From: an uncultured Pseudomonas sp.
GTDB taxonomy: Bacteria; Pseudomonadota; Gammaproteobacteria; Pseudomonadales; Pseudomonadaceae
Direction of reading: 5' to 3'
Length of the DNA stretch: 64,000 nucleotides
NCBI GenBank assembly: GCA_943914515.1
Contig: CALUCI010000004.1
Coordinates: forward strand, 1-64,000
This document shows, one piece after another, positions 26,679-36,116 of this stretch. The notes beneath the pieces are model-generated. The model worked only from the letters and a program-made list of their open reading frames with translations. It searched no databases and was not told the origin of the DNA. Each line of letters starts with the position of its first letter. Within the stretch, counting starts at the first letter, position 1. The translations under genes were made by a program, and so were the position numbers.

Positions 26679-29585
26679 TCAGCCGATCAGGCCATGCCAG
26701 TCGAACGCGGCGTTGCTGACGTTGAGACCACGGCCGTGGGCCGCGCTCTGCCACAAGGCCGCCCACTTTTGCCGCAGCGCGGCGAGCGCCACCGCATCGT
26801 CCGGCAAGGTGCCCGGATGGATCACCTGGACCTGTGGCGTCCAGACGGTCAGCAAGCCAGCCTCCGCAACTTTCAGGCAGAGATCGACATCGGCGTAGCT
26901 GTTGGCAAAAGCGTCTTCGTCCAGCCCGCCCAGCGCGCGGAACACCTCGCTGCGGACCATCAGGCACGCCGCCGAGACGGCCGGGTAGTTCTGCTCGACG
27001 CCAACCTGCCCCAGGTAACCGTGCTCATCCTTGCCCAGCCCGGCATGTGCAGCTACCACCCGGCCATCGACGGCAAGCGTGAGCCCGCCATGGGAGACCT
27101 TGCCGTCGGCATCGATCAGCTTGGCCCCCACCACGCCGACTTCCGGACGCTGGGCCTGGTTGAGCAACGCTTCCAGCCAGTTGGCGTTGACCACCTCGGC
27201 ATTGGCCGCGAGCAGCACCAGGTACTCGCCGGTCGCCTCAGCGCTGGCAGCGTTGATCAGCGCCGCAGGGCTGAGGCGCTGCGGGCTCTGCAAGACCCGC
27301 ACCCGGCCACCCGCCTGTTGCACCTGCTCCAGCCACTGCAAATGCTCTGGCGACTGGCTGGCGTTATCGACGATCAACACTTCGTAGCGCAGGTAGCGGG
27401 TGCGCTGCAGAACGCTTTCCAGGCAGCGCTGCAGATCGGCCTGGTTGTCTTCGCTGTGCAGGATGATCGACACCTGCGGACGTTCCAGGTGGCGGTAGTC
27501 GATGCGCAGTGCGCCCGGCTGCGCCGAGCTGACCTGAGCCTTGTAGCCGCGACTGGCCAGATGACGCGCCAGCGCCTGGCGGGCATGTTCGTTGTGCTTG
27601 AGCACCGGCGCGCTGCTGACCAGCACCGGCTCGTCGAGGTGCGCCAGCCCATTCAGGCCACCCTGCTCGATCAGGCGCAGCAGCAGGTCGTATTCCAGCG
27701 CGTCGGCGTAATCGGCGGAGAAACCACCGGCTTCAACCAGCACCTCGCGACGTACCAGCCAGTGCCGGGCCATCATCAGCGGCAGGCTCTGCAGCAGGTC
27801 GAGGTTGATCCCCGGGCGCAGCATTTCGCGCCAGGCGCCACCCGACAACTGCTGAATCTCGTCCACTGCCACCGCGCGGCACTCCGGCGCATCGAGCAGT
27901 TCCAGGCCGGCGCGCAGCAGGCCGGTGGCGGTGAACTCATCACCCACGTCGGCCAGCATCAGCCACTCGCAGGAGGTCTGCCGGGCGATCTGGTTGATCT
28001 TGTCGACGTAGTCGGTCTTGCTGACCCGCACGAAGTGCACGGTGTTGTGCAGCGACGTCACCGCCGGCAACGGCCCGGTGGTGAACACCACGATACGGAA
28101 CGCGCGGCTCAGCCCGCTGAGCAGGCTGTCGAAGGTCGCCTGCAACTTGCTCTCGTCGTTTTCCAGATCGAGCAGCAGGATGCCGAATTGAGGCCCGCCC
28201 TGGTGCTGTGCCAGGTGCGCCTTGATCGCCTCGTGGGCAGCCTCGTCGGGGCGCCGTGCGTCCAGCCAGTCCAGCATGCGTCCGGACGGCTGGGCGCTGA
28301 GCATCGCGCGACCGCCATTGCTGTCGACCGACTCCAGACGACGCGCCCAGCCAGCCAGGCGGCTCGCTTCTTCGCTCTGGCCGTTGTCGTGCAGCAGTTC
28401 GATCAGCCGGTTGACCACTTTCAGGTTGTACGCACCGCACTCCAGCGCTTCCTGGGCACGGGCGATCACCACCTCGATGTGCTCGCCGGCATGCTCACGC
28501 AACAGGCGCTCCTGCTTCAGCCAGATCGGCTCCAGCTCTTCGAGCTGCAGACGTCCCGCCGGCATGGCATGGATGAGAAATTCGATCTCGCTCAGGCGGT
28601 CGAAGAATGGCTTGTTGTAGAACGGCAGGTCGACGTACTGGGTCGGCAGGAAATGTCGCTTCGGCTCGTTGCCGGCACCGGTGCACAAGGACGAAAAAAT
28701 CGGCTCGATGATCAACGAGCGACCGGCTGCCAGGCACTCGTACATCGTGGCGAAGCTCTGCCGGGCGAAGGCGCGCAACTGCTCCGGCTCGCCGCCGATC
28801 GGCGTGCGCAGACCGGCCAGCACATCCGCGAAGGCTTCGCGACTAGCCACCGAGCTGTCATCCATCAGCGCCAGTGCGTAGGACACTTCAGTGTTGTGGT
28901 CGGAACCGCCGTAGTTCGCCTCGCGCACCGAGTACGGCAGCGGCAGGATCCGCGCCTTGGCGCAGGCCAGCAGGAAGTAGGCGTGGCTGACCTCCAGCCA
29001 TTCGAAACTGAGGTCGTCCGGGATCTGCTCGGACCAGTCACGCAGCAAGGCCGTGCGGGTCACGGCGAAGAACGGCGGGATGAATTCGTGCAGGTAATCG
29101 AGCAGGCGTTGCTGCGGGATATCGTTGCCGAAGTCCTCGCGGGCGATCTTCTTGTCGCGCCGGTAGTAGTTCACATGGCCCGCTTCAGCCAGGTACATCA
29201 TGCTGTAGCCCTGGCACAGGCCGTAGTCCGGATGCGCTTCGAGGAAGGCCAGGGACTCGCCGATACCCTCGGTCAGAATGAAGTCGTCATCGGCGGCCAG
29301 GGCCATGTACGGCGTATCGACCTGGGTGATGCCGTACTTGATCTTGGCCTGGAAGCCCCGATAGCTGAACTGCGGCAGGTGCTGGTAGCGCACCCCGGGA
29401 AAGCGCCGGGCGATGTCTTCGGCAGAGACCTGCGAGGAGTCCAGCACCAGGATCTGGCCCGGGAAATTGGCGTAGTACTGCAACGCGCGACGCAGGAACG
29501 CCGGGCGGTTGTGAGTGACCAACACCAGTGTGAAACGCTCGCGCAGTGCTGCGCTATCCAACCCGAACTGCTCTTGCATATCCAT
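26679..29585 (-). CDS. Large two-domain glycosyltransferase (TIGR00180-like plus GT2)
   Basis: A 968-residue cytoplasmic protein. The N-terminal part (about 1-320) resembles TIGR00180-type glycosyltransferases (LVTHNRPAFLRRALQYY, ALAADDDFILTEG). A linker of unknown fold with a second degenerate GT-like region follows (about 450-650). The C-terminal GT2 domain (about 690-965) has VSIILHSEDNQADLQRCLES, LIVDNASQSPEHL and NSYADVDLCLKVAEAG. ATG at 29585 was preferred over TTG two codons upstream. It probably adds sugars to flagellin or extends its glycan. Confidence 0.85.
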   Translation of the reverse strand: MDMQEQFGLDSAALRERFTLVLVTHNRPAFLRRALQYYANFPGQILVLDSSQVSAEDIARRFPGVRYQHLPQFSYRGFQAKIKYGITQVDTPYMALAADDDFILTEGIGESLAFLEAHPDYGLCQGYSMMYLAEAGHVNYYRRDKKIAREDFGNDIPQQRLLDYLHEFIPPFFAVTRTALLRDWSEQIPDDLSFEWLEVSHAYFLLACAKARILPLPYSVREANYGGSDHNTEVSYALALMDDSSVASREAFADVLAGLRTPIGGEPEQLRAFARQSFATMYECLAAGRSLIIEPIFSSLCTGAGNEPKRHFLPTQYVDLPFYNKPFFDRLSEIEFLIHAMPAGRLQLEELEPIWLKQERLLREHAGEHIEVVIARAQEALECGAYNLKVVNRLIELLHDNGQSEEASRLAGWARRLESVDSNGGRAMLSAQPSGRMLDWLDARRPDEAAHEAIKAHLAQHQGGPQFGILLLDLENDESKLQATFDSLLSGLSRAFRIVVFTTGPLPAVTSLHNTVHFVRVSKTDYVDKINQIARQTSCEWLMLADVGDEFTATGLLRAGLELLDAPECRAVAVDEIQQLSGGAWREMLRPGINLDLLQSLPLMMARHWLVRREVLVEAGGFSADYADALEYDLLLRLIEQGGLNGLAHLDEPVLVSSAPVLKHNEHARQALARHLASRGYKAQVSSAQPGALRIDYRHLERPQVSIILHSEDNQADLQRCLESVLQRTRYLRYEVLIVDNASQSPEHLQWLEQVQQAGGRVRVLQSPQRLSPAALINAASAEATGEYLVLLAANAEVVNANWLEALLNQAQRPEVGVVGAKLIDADGKVSHGGLTLAVDGRVVAAHAGLGKDEHGYLGQVGVEQNYPAVSAACLMVRSEVFRALGGLDEDAFANSYADVDLCLKVAEAGLLTVWTPQVQVIHPGTLPDDAVALAALRQKWAALWQSAAHGRGLNVSNAAFDWHGLIG

Positions 29586-29636
29586 CCCCAACCACGGGCC
29601 CGAAGCCCGATGAACTCAAAATGACGGTGAAAAGAC

Positions 29637-30368
29637 TCAGCGCACCCGGCGCAGGTAGCCGTCGGGCGCGACGGTCATCAGCAGCTTGTTCTGCATCTGC
29701 TGGTCGATCTCGAAATCACGGTTTTCCTCGAGGTATGCCCAGACCGCGGTCTTCGGGTTGTCACCCGGCCCCCACGGGCGGTCCGGGAAGAACTCCGGCG
29801 GCATGTCTTCGACCACGGTGTCCATCACCACGCAGTAGCTGTCCACCGCCACCAGTGGCGCGTAGGCACGCAACTCGGCGAGCACGTGTTCATGGGTGTG
29901 GTTGGAATCCAGCACCAGAATCACCTTCTTGCCCTCGGCAAGTGCCTTGACCTGAGCCACCACCGCCGCGTCGACGCTGGAACCCTCGATCATGGCGATG
30001 CGCTTGCTCATCGGGTGCGCCTCGATCGCCTCGCGGTTGTGCGGACGAATGTCACGGTCGATGCCCAGCACCTCGCCGAAGCCCTGCAGTTCCAGCAGCG
30101 AGGCGTAATAAATGATCGAGCCGCCATGGGCGATGCCGCACTCGATGATCAGGTCCGGCTTGACCCGCCAGATGATCTCCTGCATCGCCAGCATGTCCTG
30201 CGGCAACTGGATGATCGGCCGGCCCATCCACGAGAAGTGGTAGCTGTACTTGTGCTTTGCCGACTCGTTGAAGAAGTCCCGGGCCAGGCCCTTGAGCTTT
30301 TCATCCTGGCCCTGGGCGGCGACTTCGGCCTGACACTCGGCTTCGAAGGCTTTGATAACGTCGGTCAT
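29637..30368 (-). CDS. CmcI-family protein (cephalosporin hydroxylase / sugar O-methyltransferase-like)
   Basis: A 243-residue SAM-dependent methyltransferase-fold protein of the CmcI/rhamnosyl O-methyltransferase family. Visible features are LIIECGIAHGGSIIYYASLL (SAM-binding loop), KVILVLDSNHTHEHVLAEL and YCVVMDTVVEDMP. Family members next to glycosyltransferases methylate sugar hydroxyls. ATG at 30368 (MTDVIKAFEAE) was chosen. It sits between the second methyltransferase and the 968-residue glycosyltransferase; the sugar position it acts on is unknown. Confidence 0.82.
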   Translation of the reverse strand: MTDVIKAFEAECQAEVAAQGQDEKLKGLARDFFNESAKHKYSYHFSWMGRPIIQLPQDMLAMQEIIWRVKPDLIIECGIAHGGSIIYYASLLELQGFGEVLGIDRDIRPHNREAIEAHPMSKRIAMIEGSSVDAAVVAQVKALAEGKKVILVLDSNHTHEHVLAELRAYAPLVAVDSYCVVMDTVVEDMPPEFFPDRPWGPGDNPKTAVWAYLEENRDFEIDQQMQNKLLMTVAPDGYLRRVR

Positions 30369-30388
30369 GGTGTTGTCTCTATGGCTAG

Positions 30389-31462
30389 TCATTGAAATGC
30401 GGCGCTGTCGACGGCGTGATAGACAAAGCGGTCAGCGGTCATGCGGCGGATTTCTTCGAGGTAATTGGAATTCATCACGAACAGGTTGGCGCCATCGGGC
30501 AAGGCCGCCATCGCCTCTTCCGGCGAGGACACGCGCGCCCCGCTCAACGGCAGGTAACGGCCCTGTTTGGCCGGGTTGATGTCGACCACCTGGTCCACCG
30601 ACACACCGGCGCGCTGCAGGAACAGCGAATAGATCACGCCCTTGGACGACGCGCCCCATATCGCCGAACCACGCCCCGCGTCGCCGCGCACGATGTCCAC
30701 GGCACGGGTCAGGCTGGCGCTGAAATCGTCGGGCAGATGCAGCGGCTCGACCGTACTGGCCAGCGGGCTGCGCAGACTGGCAAGGTCGGCCACGATGTAC
30801 AGGTACTGGCCACCGAACAGGTGCCCGGCCTCCTGCACGCTGCCGAACAGGCGCTGCAGGTCACTCAGGCGGAAATAATTGACGTGCTCGTAGAACAGGT
30901 CGAACCAGGCCTTGTGCTCGATGATCCAGTCCAGGCACGGCACTTCGATATAGATCAGCCCGGCACCACCGTTGGCGCGGGCGATCTCGCCGAGAAAGCT
31001 GACCGGGTCGGCGATGTGCTCCAGCACGTGGCGCAGGACGATGGCGTCGGCGCGAAGGTCCAGTTCTGCGGTGAACGGCGCCTTGATCACTTCCGGGTTG
31101 TCGCCTTCGTAGGCCGGGTCGATGCCGGTCACCGCGTAGCCGCGCTCGCGCAGCAGCTCCAGGAAGTAGCCTTTGCCACACCCCACTTCGATCAGGCTGC
31201 GCCCGCTGAAATGCCGGGCGACGATCGCCTCGACGTCGTTCAGGTGACGCTGGAACTGGCCGGAGTGGGCCTGCTCGTTCTGGTAGTCGCTGTCGTAGCT
31301 GAGCTTGTCGGCATCGAAGGCGTCATTGAAGACCAGGCCGCTGCGCTGGTCCTGCACCAGCAGCATGTCGGCGCTGGCACTGGCGCGGGCGCTCTCGGCA
31401 TCGGCAAAGGTGCGGTTCTGCAGCACCGGCAGGCCGGTGGCGCGGTACAACTCATGCTTCAT
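30389..31462 (-). CDS. SAM-dependent methyltransferase with C-methyltransferase-type C-terminal domain
   Basis: A 357-residue protein. A class I SAM domain is centred on SLIEVGCGKGYFLELLRERG and LRHVLEHIADPVSFL. The C-terminal domain (about 255-350) includes GSAIWGASSKGVIYSLFLQ and DINPAKQGRYLPLSGARV, the pattern of NDP-hexose C-methyltransferases (Methyltransf_14). Unlike its neighbour at 32315 it lacks the N-terminal zinc-binding cysteines. It overlaps the upstream SDR gene by 11 bases. A second methylation or an inactive partner role are both possible. Confidence 0.85.
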   Translation of the reverse strand: MKHELYRATGLPVLQNRTFADAESARASASADMLLVQDQRSGLVFNDAFDADKLSYDSDYQNEQAHSGQFQRHLNDVEAIVARHFSGRSLIEVGCGKGYFLELLRERGYAVTGIDPAYEGDNPEVIKAPFTAELDLRADAIVLRHVLEHIADPVSFLGEIARANGGAGLIYIEVPCLDWIIEHKAWFDLFYEHVNYFRLSDLQRLFGSVQEAGHLFGGQYLYIVADLASLRSPLASTVEPLHLPDDFSASLTRAVDIVRGDAGRGSAIWGASSKGVIYSLFLQRAGVSVDQVVDINPAKQGRYLPLSGARVSSPEEAMAALPDGANLFVMNSNYLEEIRRMTADRFVYHAVDSAAFQ

Positions 31463-32318
31463 GTTCAGCTCCCGACAGGCTGCGCAAGCGCTGGGCATCG
31501 CCCCAGAACGCCATGGGTTCGTGCAGCGGATATGGGTAATGGCCGAGGTTCAGGCGAATCCGCGAATCACGTGCTGCGCAATGGTCTTCCACCAGCCGCC
31601 GCACCGACACCGGCTGACCGCTGCAGACATTGACCACGCCGCTGAAATCGCGCCGATGCAACAGCGCCGCCAGATGCTCGGCTGCCACCTGGATCGGCAG
31701 AAAGTCGCGTAGCTGCTCGCCGCCCGACATGTCGAAACGCTCCAGGCCACCGTCGATGGCACGGTCGAGCGCCGCCAGAAGGCTGTTGGGGTTCTGCCCG
31801 ACGCCGTGCAGGTAGAACAGCCGCGCCCACTGCAGATCGAACGGTACCTGCTGGCGCAACGACTGCAGAAACAGGTGCAAGCTGTGCTTGGCCAGGCCGT
31901 AGGCGTTGGCCGGACGGCACTCGAGGTCCTCGCTCAAGGAGCCGCTTTGCAGGCCGTATTCAAAGCAGGTGCCGGTCACTTGTACCTGGCCGACGCCAGT
32001 CTGCACGGCCCGTTTGATGAAGGCATAGTCAGCTAGCAGGTTGTGTTCGAAATGAAACAGGCCCTGATAGTTGGGCAAACCTGGCCAGGCCAGGTGAACC
32101 AGGGCATCGACGCCCTGGCACAGCGCCGCGACGTCCAGTTGCGGGTCGTGGATGTCGGCAGCGACGAATTCGACCTGGGCGAACCAGGGCAAGGCTTGCG
32201 CCGGCTCGAGCCGTCGCGCCACCGCCCGCACCTGACAGCCACGCGCCAGCAATGCAGCGACCAGATGCTGGCCGACAAATCCGCTGGCGCCCGTGACCAG
32301 TACCTTCAGCCCGCTCAC
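31452..32318 (-). CDS. NAD-dependent epimerase/4-ketoreductase (extended SDR)
   Basis: A 288-residue extended SDR. The Rossmann start GLKVLVTGASGFVGQHLVAA, the catalytic tyrosine-lysine pair in NAYGLAKHSL, and a C-terminal sugar-binding part (SGVVNVCSGQPVSVRRLVED) are seen. It most likely reduces the 4-keto group at the end of the CDP-sugar route. The GTG start overlaps the preceding methyltransferase stop as GTGA. Confidence 0.86.
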   Translation of the reverse strand: MSGLKVLVTGASGFVGQHLVAALLARGCQVRAVARRLEPAQALPWFAQVEFVAADIHDPQLDVAALCQGVDALVHLAWPGLPNYQGLFHFEHNLLADYAFIKRAVQTGVGQVQVTGTCFEYGLQSGSLSEDLECRPANAYGLAKHSLHLFLQSLRQQVPFDLQWARLFYLHGVGQNPNSLLAALDRAIDGGLERFDMSGGEQLRDFLPIQVAAEHLAALLHRRDFSGVVNVCSGQPVSVRRLVEDHCAARDSRIRLNLGHYPYPLHEPMAFWGDAQRLRSLSGAEHEA

Positions 32319-33538
32319 AGAATGGTCAACTCCGGCACCGCGATGACGAAACGTCCGCCCCATTCACGCACCAGCGCCTGCTGCTCGCTCACTTCGGCAA
32401 GCAGGTTCCACGGCAACACCAGGACGTAATCCGGCTGCTCGATGGCCAGACGCTCCGGCGCCACCACCGGGATCCGGCTGCCAGGCAGAAACTTGCCCTG
32501 TTTGTGCGGGTTGGCGTCAGCCACCCAGCTCAGCAGATCGGCACGCACGCCGGCGTAGTTGAGCAAGGTATTGCCCTTGGCCGCAGCGCCATAACCCACC
32601 ACGCGCTTGCCCTCGGCCCTGGCCTGCAACAGGAAACGCAGCAACTGGTGCTTGATGCGCTCCGCCGCTGGCGCCAGCGTCGAGTAGAAGTCGGCGCTGG
32701 TCACGCCAACCTTGTCTTCGGTGTGCAGCAACTGCTGCACTGCCGGCGTCAGTGCCTGCGGCCCGCCAGCACGCTGTACGAACACCCGCAGAGAACCGCC
32801 GTGGGTCGGCAGTTCCTGGACATCGAAAATCTCCAGGCCGTTGCGCACACACAGGGTCTGTACTGCGGTCAGCGACAGGTATGAGTAGTGCTCGTGGTAC
32901 AGGGTGTCGAACTGATGCTCGGCCATCAGGCTGAGCAGATGCGGGAACTCGAAGGTTGCAACCCCGGCCGGCTTGAGCAGGGTGGCGAAGCCACGCAGGA
33001 AATCGTTGATATCCGGCACATGGGCCAGCACGTTGTTGGCCGCCATCAGATCGGCAGCCCAGCCGTCTTCCAACAGTTGCCGCGCACTCTGTTCGCCGAA
33101 GAACACTTCGCGAATTTCCAGACCCTTTTCCCGCGCCGCCTCGGCGGTGCTGCGGGTGGGCTCGACGCCCAGGCAGGGAATGCCGCGCGCGGCCACGTAC
33201 TGCAACAGGTAACCGTCGTTGGCAGCGATTTCCACCACCCGGCTCGTGCTGTCCAGGCCAAAGCGCGCAGCCATGTCCTCTACGTAGCGGCTGGCATGGG
33301 CCAGCCAGGAACTGGAGTAAGAGCTGAAATAGGCGTAATCGGCATCGAACAGGGTATCGGCGCGGGTGTAGTCCTCGGTCTGGACCAGCCAGCACTGCTC
33401 ACAGACGCCGACCTTGAGTGGCACCCAGGCTTCGGCCTCGGTCAGTTGCGCGGCGCGCAGATAAGCGTTGGAAGGCGGCGCGGTACCCAGGTCGATCAAC
33501 GACAGGCCCAATGCTGCGCCACAGCCACGGCAGTTCAT
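32315..33538 (-). CDS. NDP-hexose C-methyltransferase
   Basis: A 407-residue three-part enzyme: an N-terminal zinc-binding module (MNCRGCGAALG ... VCEQCW, four Cys), a central SAM domain (RVVEIAANDGYLLQYVAARG, ANNVLAHVPDINDFLRG), and a C-terminal Methyltransf_14 domain (KRVVGYGAAAKGNTLLNYAG, DANPHKQGKFLPGSRIPV). This is the layout of TylC3-type enzymes that put a methyl branch on C-3 of 4-keto-6-deoxy sugars. It overlaps rfbC as ATGA. Here the sugar would be CDP-linked. Confidence 0.92.
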   Translation of the reverse strand: MNCRGCGAALGLSLIDLGTAPPSNAYLRAAQLTEAEAWVPLKVGVCEQCWLVQTEDYTRADTLFDADYAYFSSYSSSWLAHASRYVEDMAARFGLDSTSRVVEIAANDGYLLQYVAARGIPCLGVEPTRSTAEAAREKGLEIREVFFGEQSARQLLEDGWAADLMAANNVLAHVPDINDFLRGFATLLKPAGVATFEFPHLLSLMAEHQFDTLYHEHYSYLSLTAVQTLCVRNGLEIFDVQELPTHGGSLRVFVQRAGGPQALTPAVQQLLHTEDKVGVTSADFYSTLAPAAERIKHQLLRFLLQARAEGKRVVGYGAAAKGNTLLNYAGVRADLLSWVADANPHKQGKFLPGSRIPVVAPERLAIEQPDYVLVLPWNLLAEVSEQQALVREWGGRFVIAVPELTIL

Positions 33539-34095
33539 GGGTGCACTCCGGTGAAGTGGTGGTCCAGCCAAGGGTGCTCGGCATCCCTGGCTGACAGATT
33601 CTTGACGCTCAACGGCCAGTCAATGGCAAGGCGCGGGTCGTGTACCGACAACCCGCCTTCACGGCCCGGCGCATAGTCGGCGCTGTGCAGGTAAAGCAAC
33701 TCGGCTTCCTCGCTCAGCACCTGGAAGCCATGGGCGAAGCCGGCGGGAATCAGCAGGCTGCGGCCATCGCCGGCGCACAGGCGCTCGGCATGCCAGTGCA
33801 GGAAGGTCGGCGAGCCGTGGCGCAGGTCCACCGCCACATCCCAGACCTCGCCGCGCAGACAGGTAATCAGCTTGGCTTCAGGCGTGTCGCCCTGCTGGTA
33901 ATGCAGCCCACGCACGGAGCCTGCGCCCAGGGTGTGCGAATGATTGATCTGGCGGATATGAAACGGCGTGCCCAACTCGCTCAGGCTGGCCTCGCAGAAC
34001 AGCCGGGCGAACTGGCCGCGGCTGTCGCCATGGCGCTTGTGCTGCACGCTGAACAAGCCGGACAGCGGCAACGCTTGCAACTGCAGGTCGCTCAC
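33535..34095 (-). CDS. rfbC: NDP-4-keto-6-deoxyhexose 3,5-epimerase
   Basis: A 186-residue RmlC-like cupin. The catalytic His is in SVRGLHYQQGD, followed by LITCLRGEVWDVAVDLRHGSP and the Tyr-containing ELLYLHSADYAPG. RmlC normally acts on dTDP sugars, but the location directly after a CDP-glucose dehydratase makes the CDP-sugar the more likely substrate. GTG start, overlapping the rfbG stop as GTGA. Confidence 0.88.
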   Translation of the reverse strand: MSDLQLQALPLSGLFSVQHKRHGDSRGQFARLFCEASLSELGTPFHIRQINHSHTLGAGSVRGLHYQQGDTPEAKLITCLRGEVWDVAVDLRHGSPTFLHWHAERLCAGDGRSLLIPAGFAHGFQVLSEEAELLYLHSADYAPGREGGLSVHDPRLAIDWPLSVKNLSARDAEHPWLDHHFTGVHP

Positions 34096-35174
34096 GACAG
34101 CTCCGCGTACAGGTTCAGTTGGTCGAGGGTGACAGCCCGCAGGTCATCGCCGCGCTTCCAGGCCAGATGCCACTCCAGGGTGTGCTCCAGGCATTCGCGC
34201 AGCGACCAGCGCGTACGCCAGCCCAGCAGTTGGCGGGCACGGGCACTGTCCAGACGCAACAACCCGGCCTCGTGCAATTCGCTGGGTTCGACCTGTACGC
34301 CAGGCGCATCCGGCCACTGCCGGGCCAGGCGTCCGACGACCTCGCCCACACTGCACATGTCGGCCTCGCCAGGCCCGAAGTTCCAGGCGCCGGAGAATTC
34401 CGGGCCCTTGGTGAACAGCCGGTGCGCCAGCAACAGGTAACCGGCCAGCGGTTCCAGCGCGTGCTGCCAGGGGCGTACCGCCTGTGGATAACGCAAGGTC
34501 ACCGGCTCGCCCGCCGACCAGGCCTTGAGCACATCGGGGATCAGCCGCTCGGCAGCGAAATCGCCACCGCCGAGCACGTTGCCGGCCCGCGCAGTGGCCA
34601 GCGCCAGGCCATGTTCGGCATGACTCGCCGGCGGGAAGAAAGAGGCCGTGTAGGACTGCGCCAGCAGTTCACAGCAGGCCTTGCTGCTGCTGTACGGGTC
34701 ATGCCCGCCCAGCGCTTCGTTTTCACGATACGGCCATGGCCATTCCTGATTGGCGTAGACCTTGTCGGTAGTGACCAGCACCACCGCGCGCACGCCACCG
34801 GTCTGGCGAATCGCTTCCAGCAGGTTGAGAGTACCGATGACGTTGCTGGAGTAAGTGCCCAGCGGATCACGGTAGGCCTCGCGTACCAACGGCTGCGCCG
34901 CCAGGTGCAGGACGATCTCCGGCTGGGTCTCGGCCACCACTTCAAGCAGTGCGCCAAGGTCGCGCAGGTCGCCGCGCACGTCATTGATGTCCTGGCCGAC
35001 GCGGGCCAGTTCGAACAGGCTCGGCTCGGTGCTCGGGTCAAGGGCGAAGCCCGTGACCTCGGCGCCCAGCTCACGCAGCCACAACGCCAGCCAACTGCCC
35101 TTGAAGCCGGTATGGCCGGTCAGCAGGACACGTTTGCCCTCCCAGAACTCGCGATTCAAGCCCACTGTTTCCAT
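34092..35174 (-). CDS. rfbG: CDP-glucose 4,6-dehydratase
   Basis: A 360-residue extended SDR producing CDP-4-keto-6-deoxy-D-glucose. It has the NAD-binding GHTGFKGSWLALWLRELGAE, AAQPLVREAYRDP, the catalytic YSSSKACCELL and a threonine in VLVTTDKVY. These are the hallmarks of RfbG as opposed to RmlB. It overlaps rfbF by 19 bases. Confidence 0.94.
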   Translation of the reverse strand: METVGLNREFWEGKRVLLTGHTGFKGSWLALWLRELGAEVTGFALDPSTEPSLFELARVGQDINDVRGDLRDLGALLEVVAETQPEIVLHLAAQPLVREAYRDPLGTYSSNVIGTLNLLEAIRQTGGVRAVVLVTTDKVYANQEWPWPYRENEALGGHDPYSSSKACCELLAQSYTASFFPPASHAEHGLALATARAGNVLGGGDFAAERLIPDVLKAWSAGEPVTLRYPQAVRPWQHALEPLAGYLLLAHRLFTKGPEFSGAWNFGPGEADMCSVGEVVGRLARQWPDAPGVQVEPSELHEAGLLRLDSARARQLLGWRTRWSLRECLEHTLEWHLAWKRGDDLRAVTLDQLNLYAELS

Positions 35175-35929
35175 GGGGCCTCCCCGCTCTGCCAGAGGTG
35201 TTCGAGGTGGTTCTTGTCGCGCAGGGTGTCCATCGGATGCCAGAAGCCGTCATGCTGAAACGCGCGCAACTGGTCTTGTGCCGCCAACTGCGCGAGGGGC
35301 TCGGACTCCCATGAAGTCTGGTCGTCTTCGATGTAACCCAGCACCTTGGAAGACAGCACGAAGAAGCCGCCATTGATCCAGCCGCCATCACCACGGGGCT
35401 TCTCGATGAAGCCGCTGACGCGGTCACCGTCGCGCTCCAGCGCACCGTAGCGGCCAGGTGGCTGAACCGCAGTCACGGTGGCCAGCTTGCCGTGCCCGAG
35501 GTGGAAATCCACCAGCGCGCCGATGTTGATATCCGAGACACCGTCGCCGTAGGTGAAGCAGAACGCCTTCTCGTCCTGCAGGTAACGGGCGGCACGGCGC
35601 AAGCGGCCGCCGGTCATGGTCTCCTCGCCGGTATCGACCAGGGTCACACGCCAGGGCTCGCTGTAGTTCTGGTGAACATCCATGCGGTTGTTACACATGT
35701 CGAAGGTGACGTCGGAGGTATGCAGGAAGTAGTTGGCGAAAAAATCCTTGATCGCGTAGCCCTTGTAGCCAAGGCAGATCACGAAGTCATGAATCCCGTG
35801 CGCCGAATACTGCTTCATGATGTGCCAGAGAATTGGCTTCCCGCCGATTTCGATCATCGGCTTGGGCTTGAGGTGCGACTCTTCGCTGATGCGTGTGCCC
35901 AGCCCGCCCGCAAGTATTACCGCCTTCAT
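35156..35929 (-). CDS. rfbF: Glucose-1-phosphate cytidylyltransferase
   Basis: A 257-residue nucleotidyltransferase that makes CDP-glucose from CTP and glucose-1-phosphate. Signature segments are MKAVILAGGLGTRISEESHL, KPMIEIGGKPILWHIMKQYS and FTYGDGVSDINI. It is the first committed step and the first gene of the CDP-sugar operon, 187 bases after the large glycosyltransferase gene; no clear promoter was recognised in that gap. Confidence 0.95.
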   Translation of the reverse strand: MKAVILAGGLGTRISEESHLKPKPMIEIGGKPILWHIMKQYSAHGIHDFVICLGYKGYAIKDFFANYFLHTSDVTFDMCNNRMDVHQNYSEPWRVTLVDTGEETMTGGRLRRAARYLQDEKAFCFTYGDGVSDINIGALVDFHLGHGKLATVTAVQPPGRYGALERDGDRVSGFIEKPRGDGGWINGGFFVLSSKVLGYIEDDQTSWESEPLAQLAAQDQLRAFQHDGFWHPMDTLRDKNHLEHLWQSGEAPWKQWA

Positions 35930-36116
35930 GTCATCCCCCTTCGTTCGTCACAGAGCCCGCACATGGCAGGCCGTCCTGATAAATCGCGCGTTATCTGGCA
36001 GGCACCGGGTGCGGGCCGCTGAAGGTGCGGGATTTATGGCGATAGTCGGGGCACTTGCAGGAAACGCGCCAGCTCGAAGGGCCCGGCTGGCGCGGCGTAG
36101 CGAACATTGCCGTGGA

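Noticed and set aside
26592..29624. Plus-strand open frame of 1010 codons opposite the 968-residue glycosyltransferase
   Set aside because: High-GC shadow frame: composition rich in His, Gln, Arg, no domain motifs, while the minus strand has clear GT motifs.
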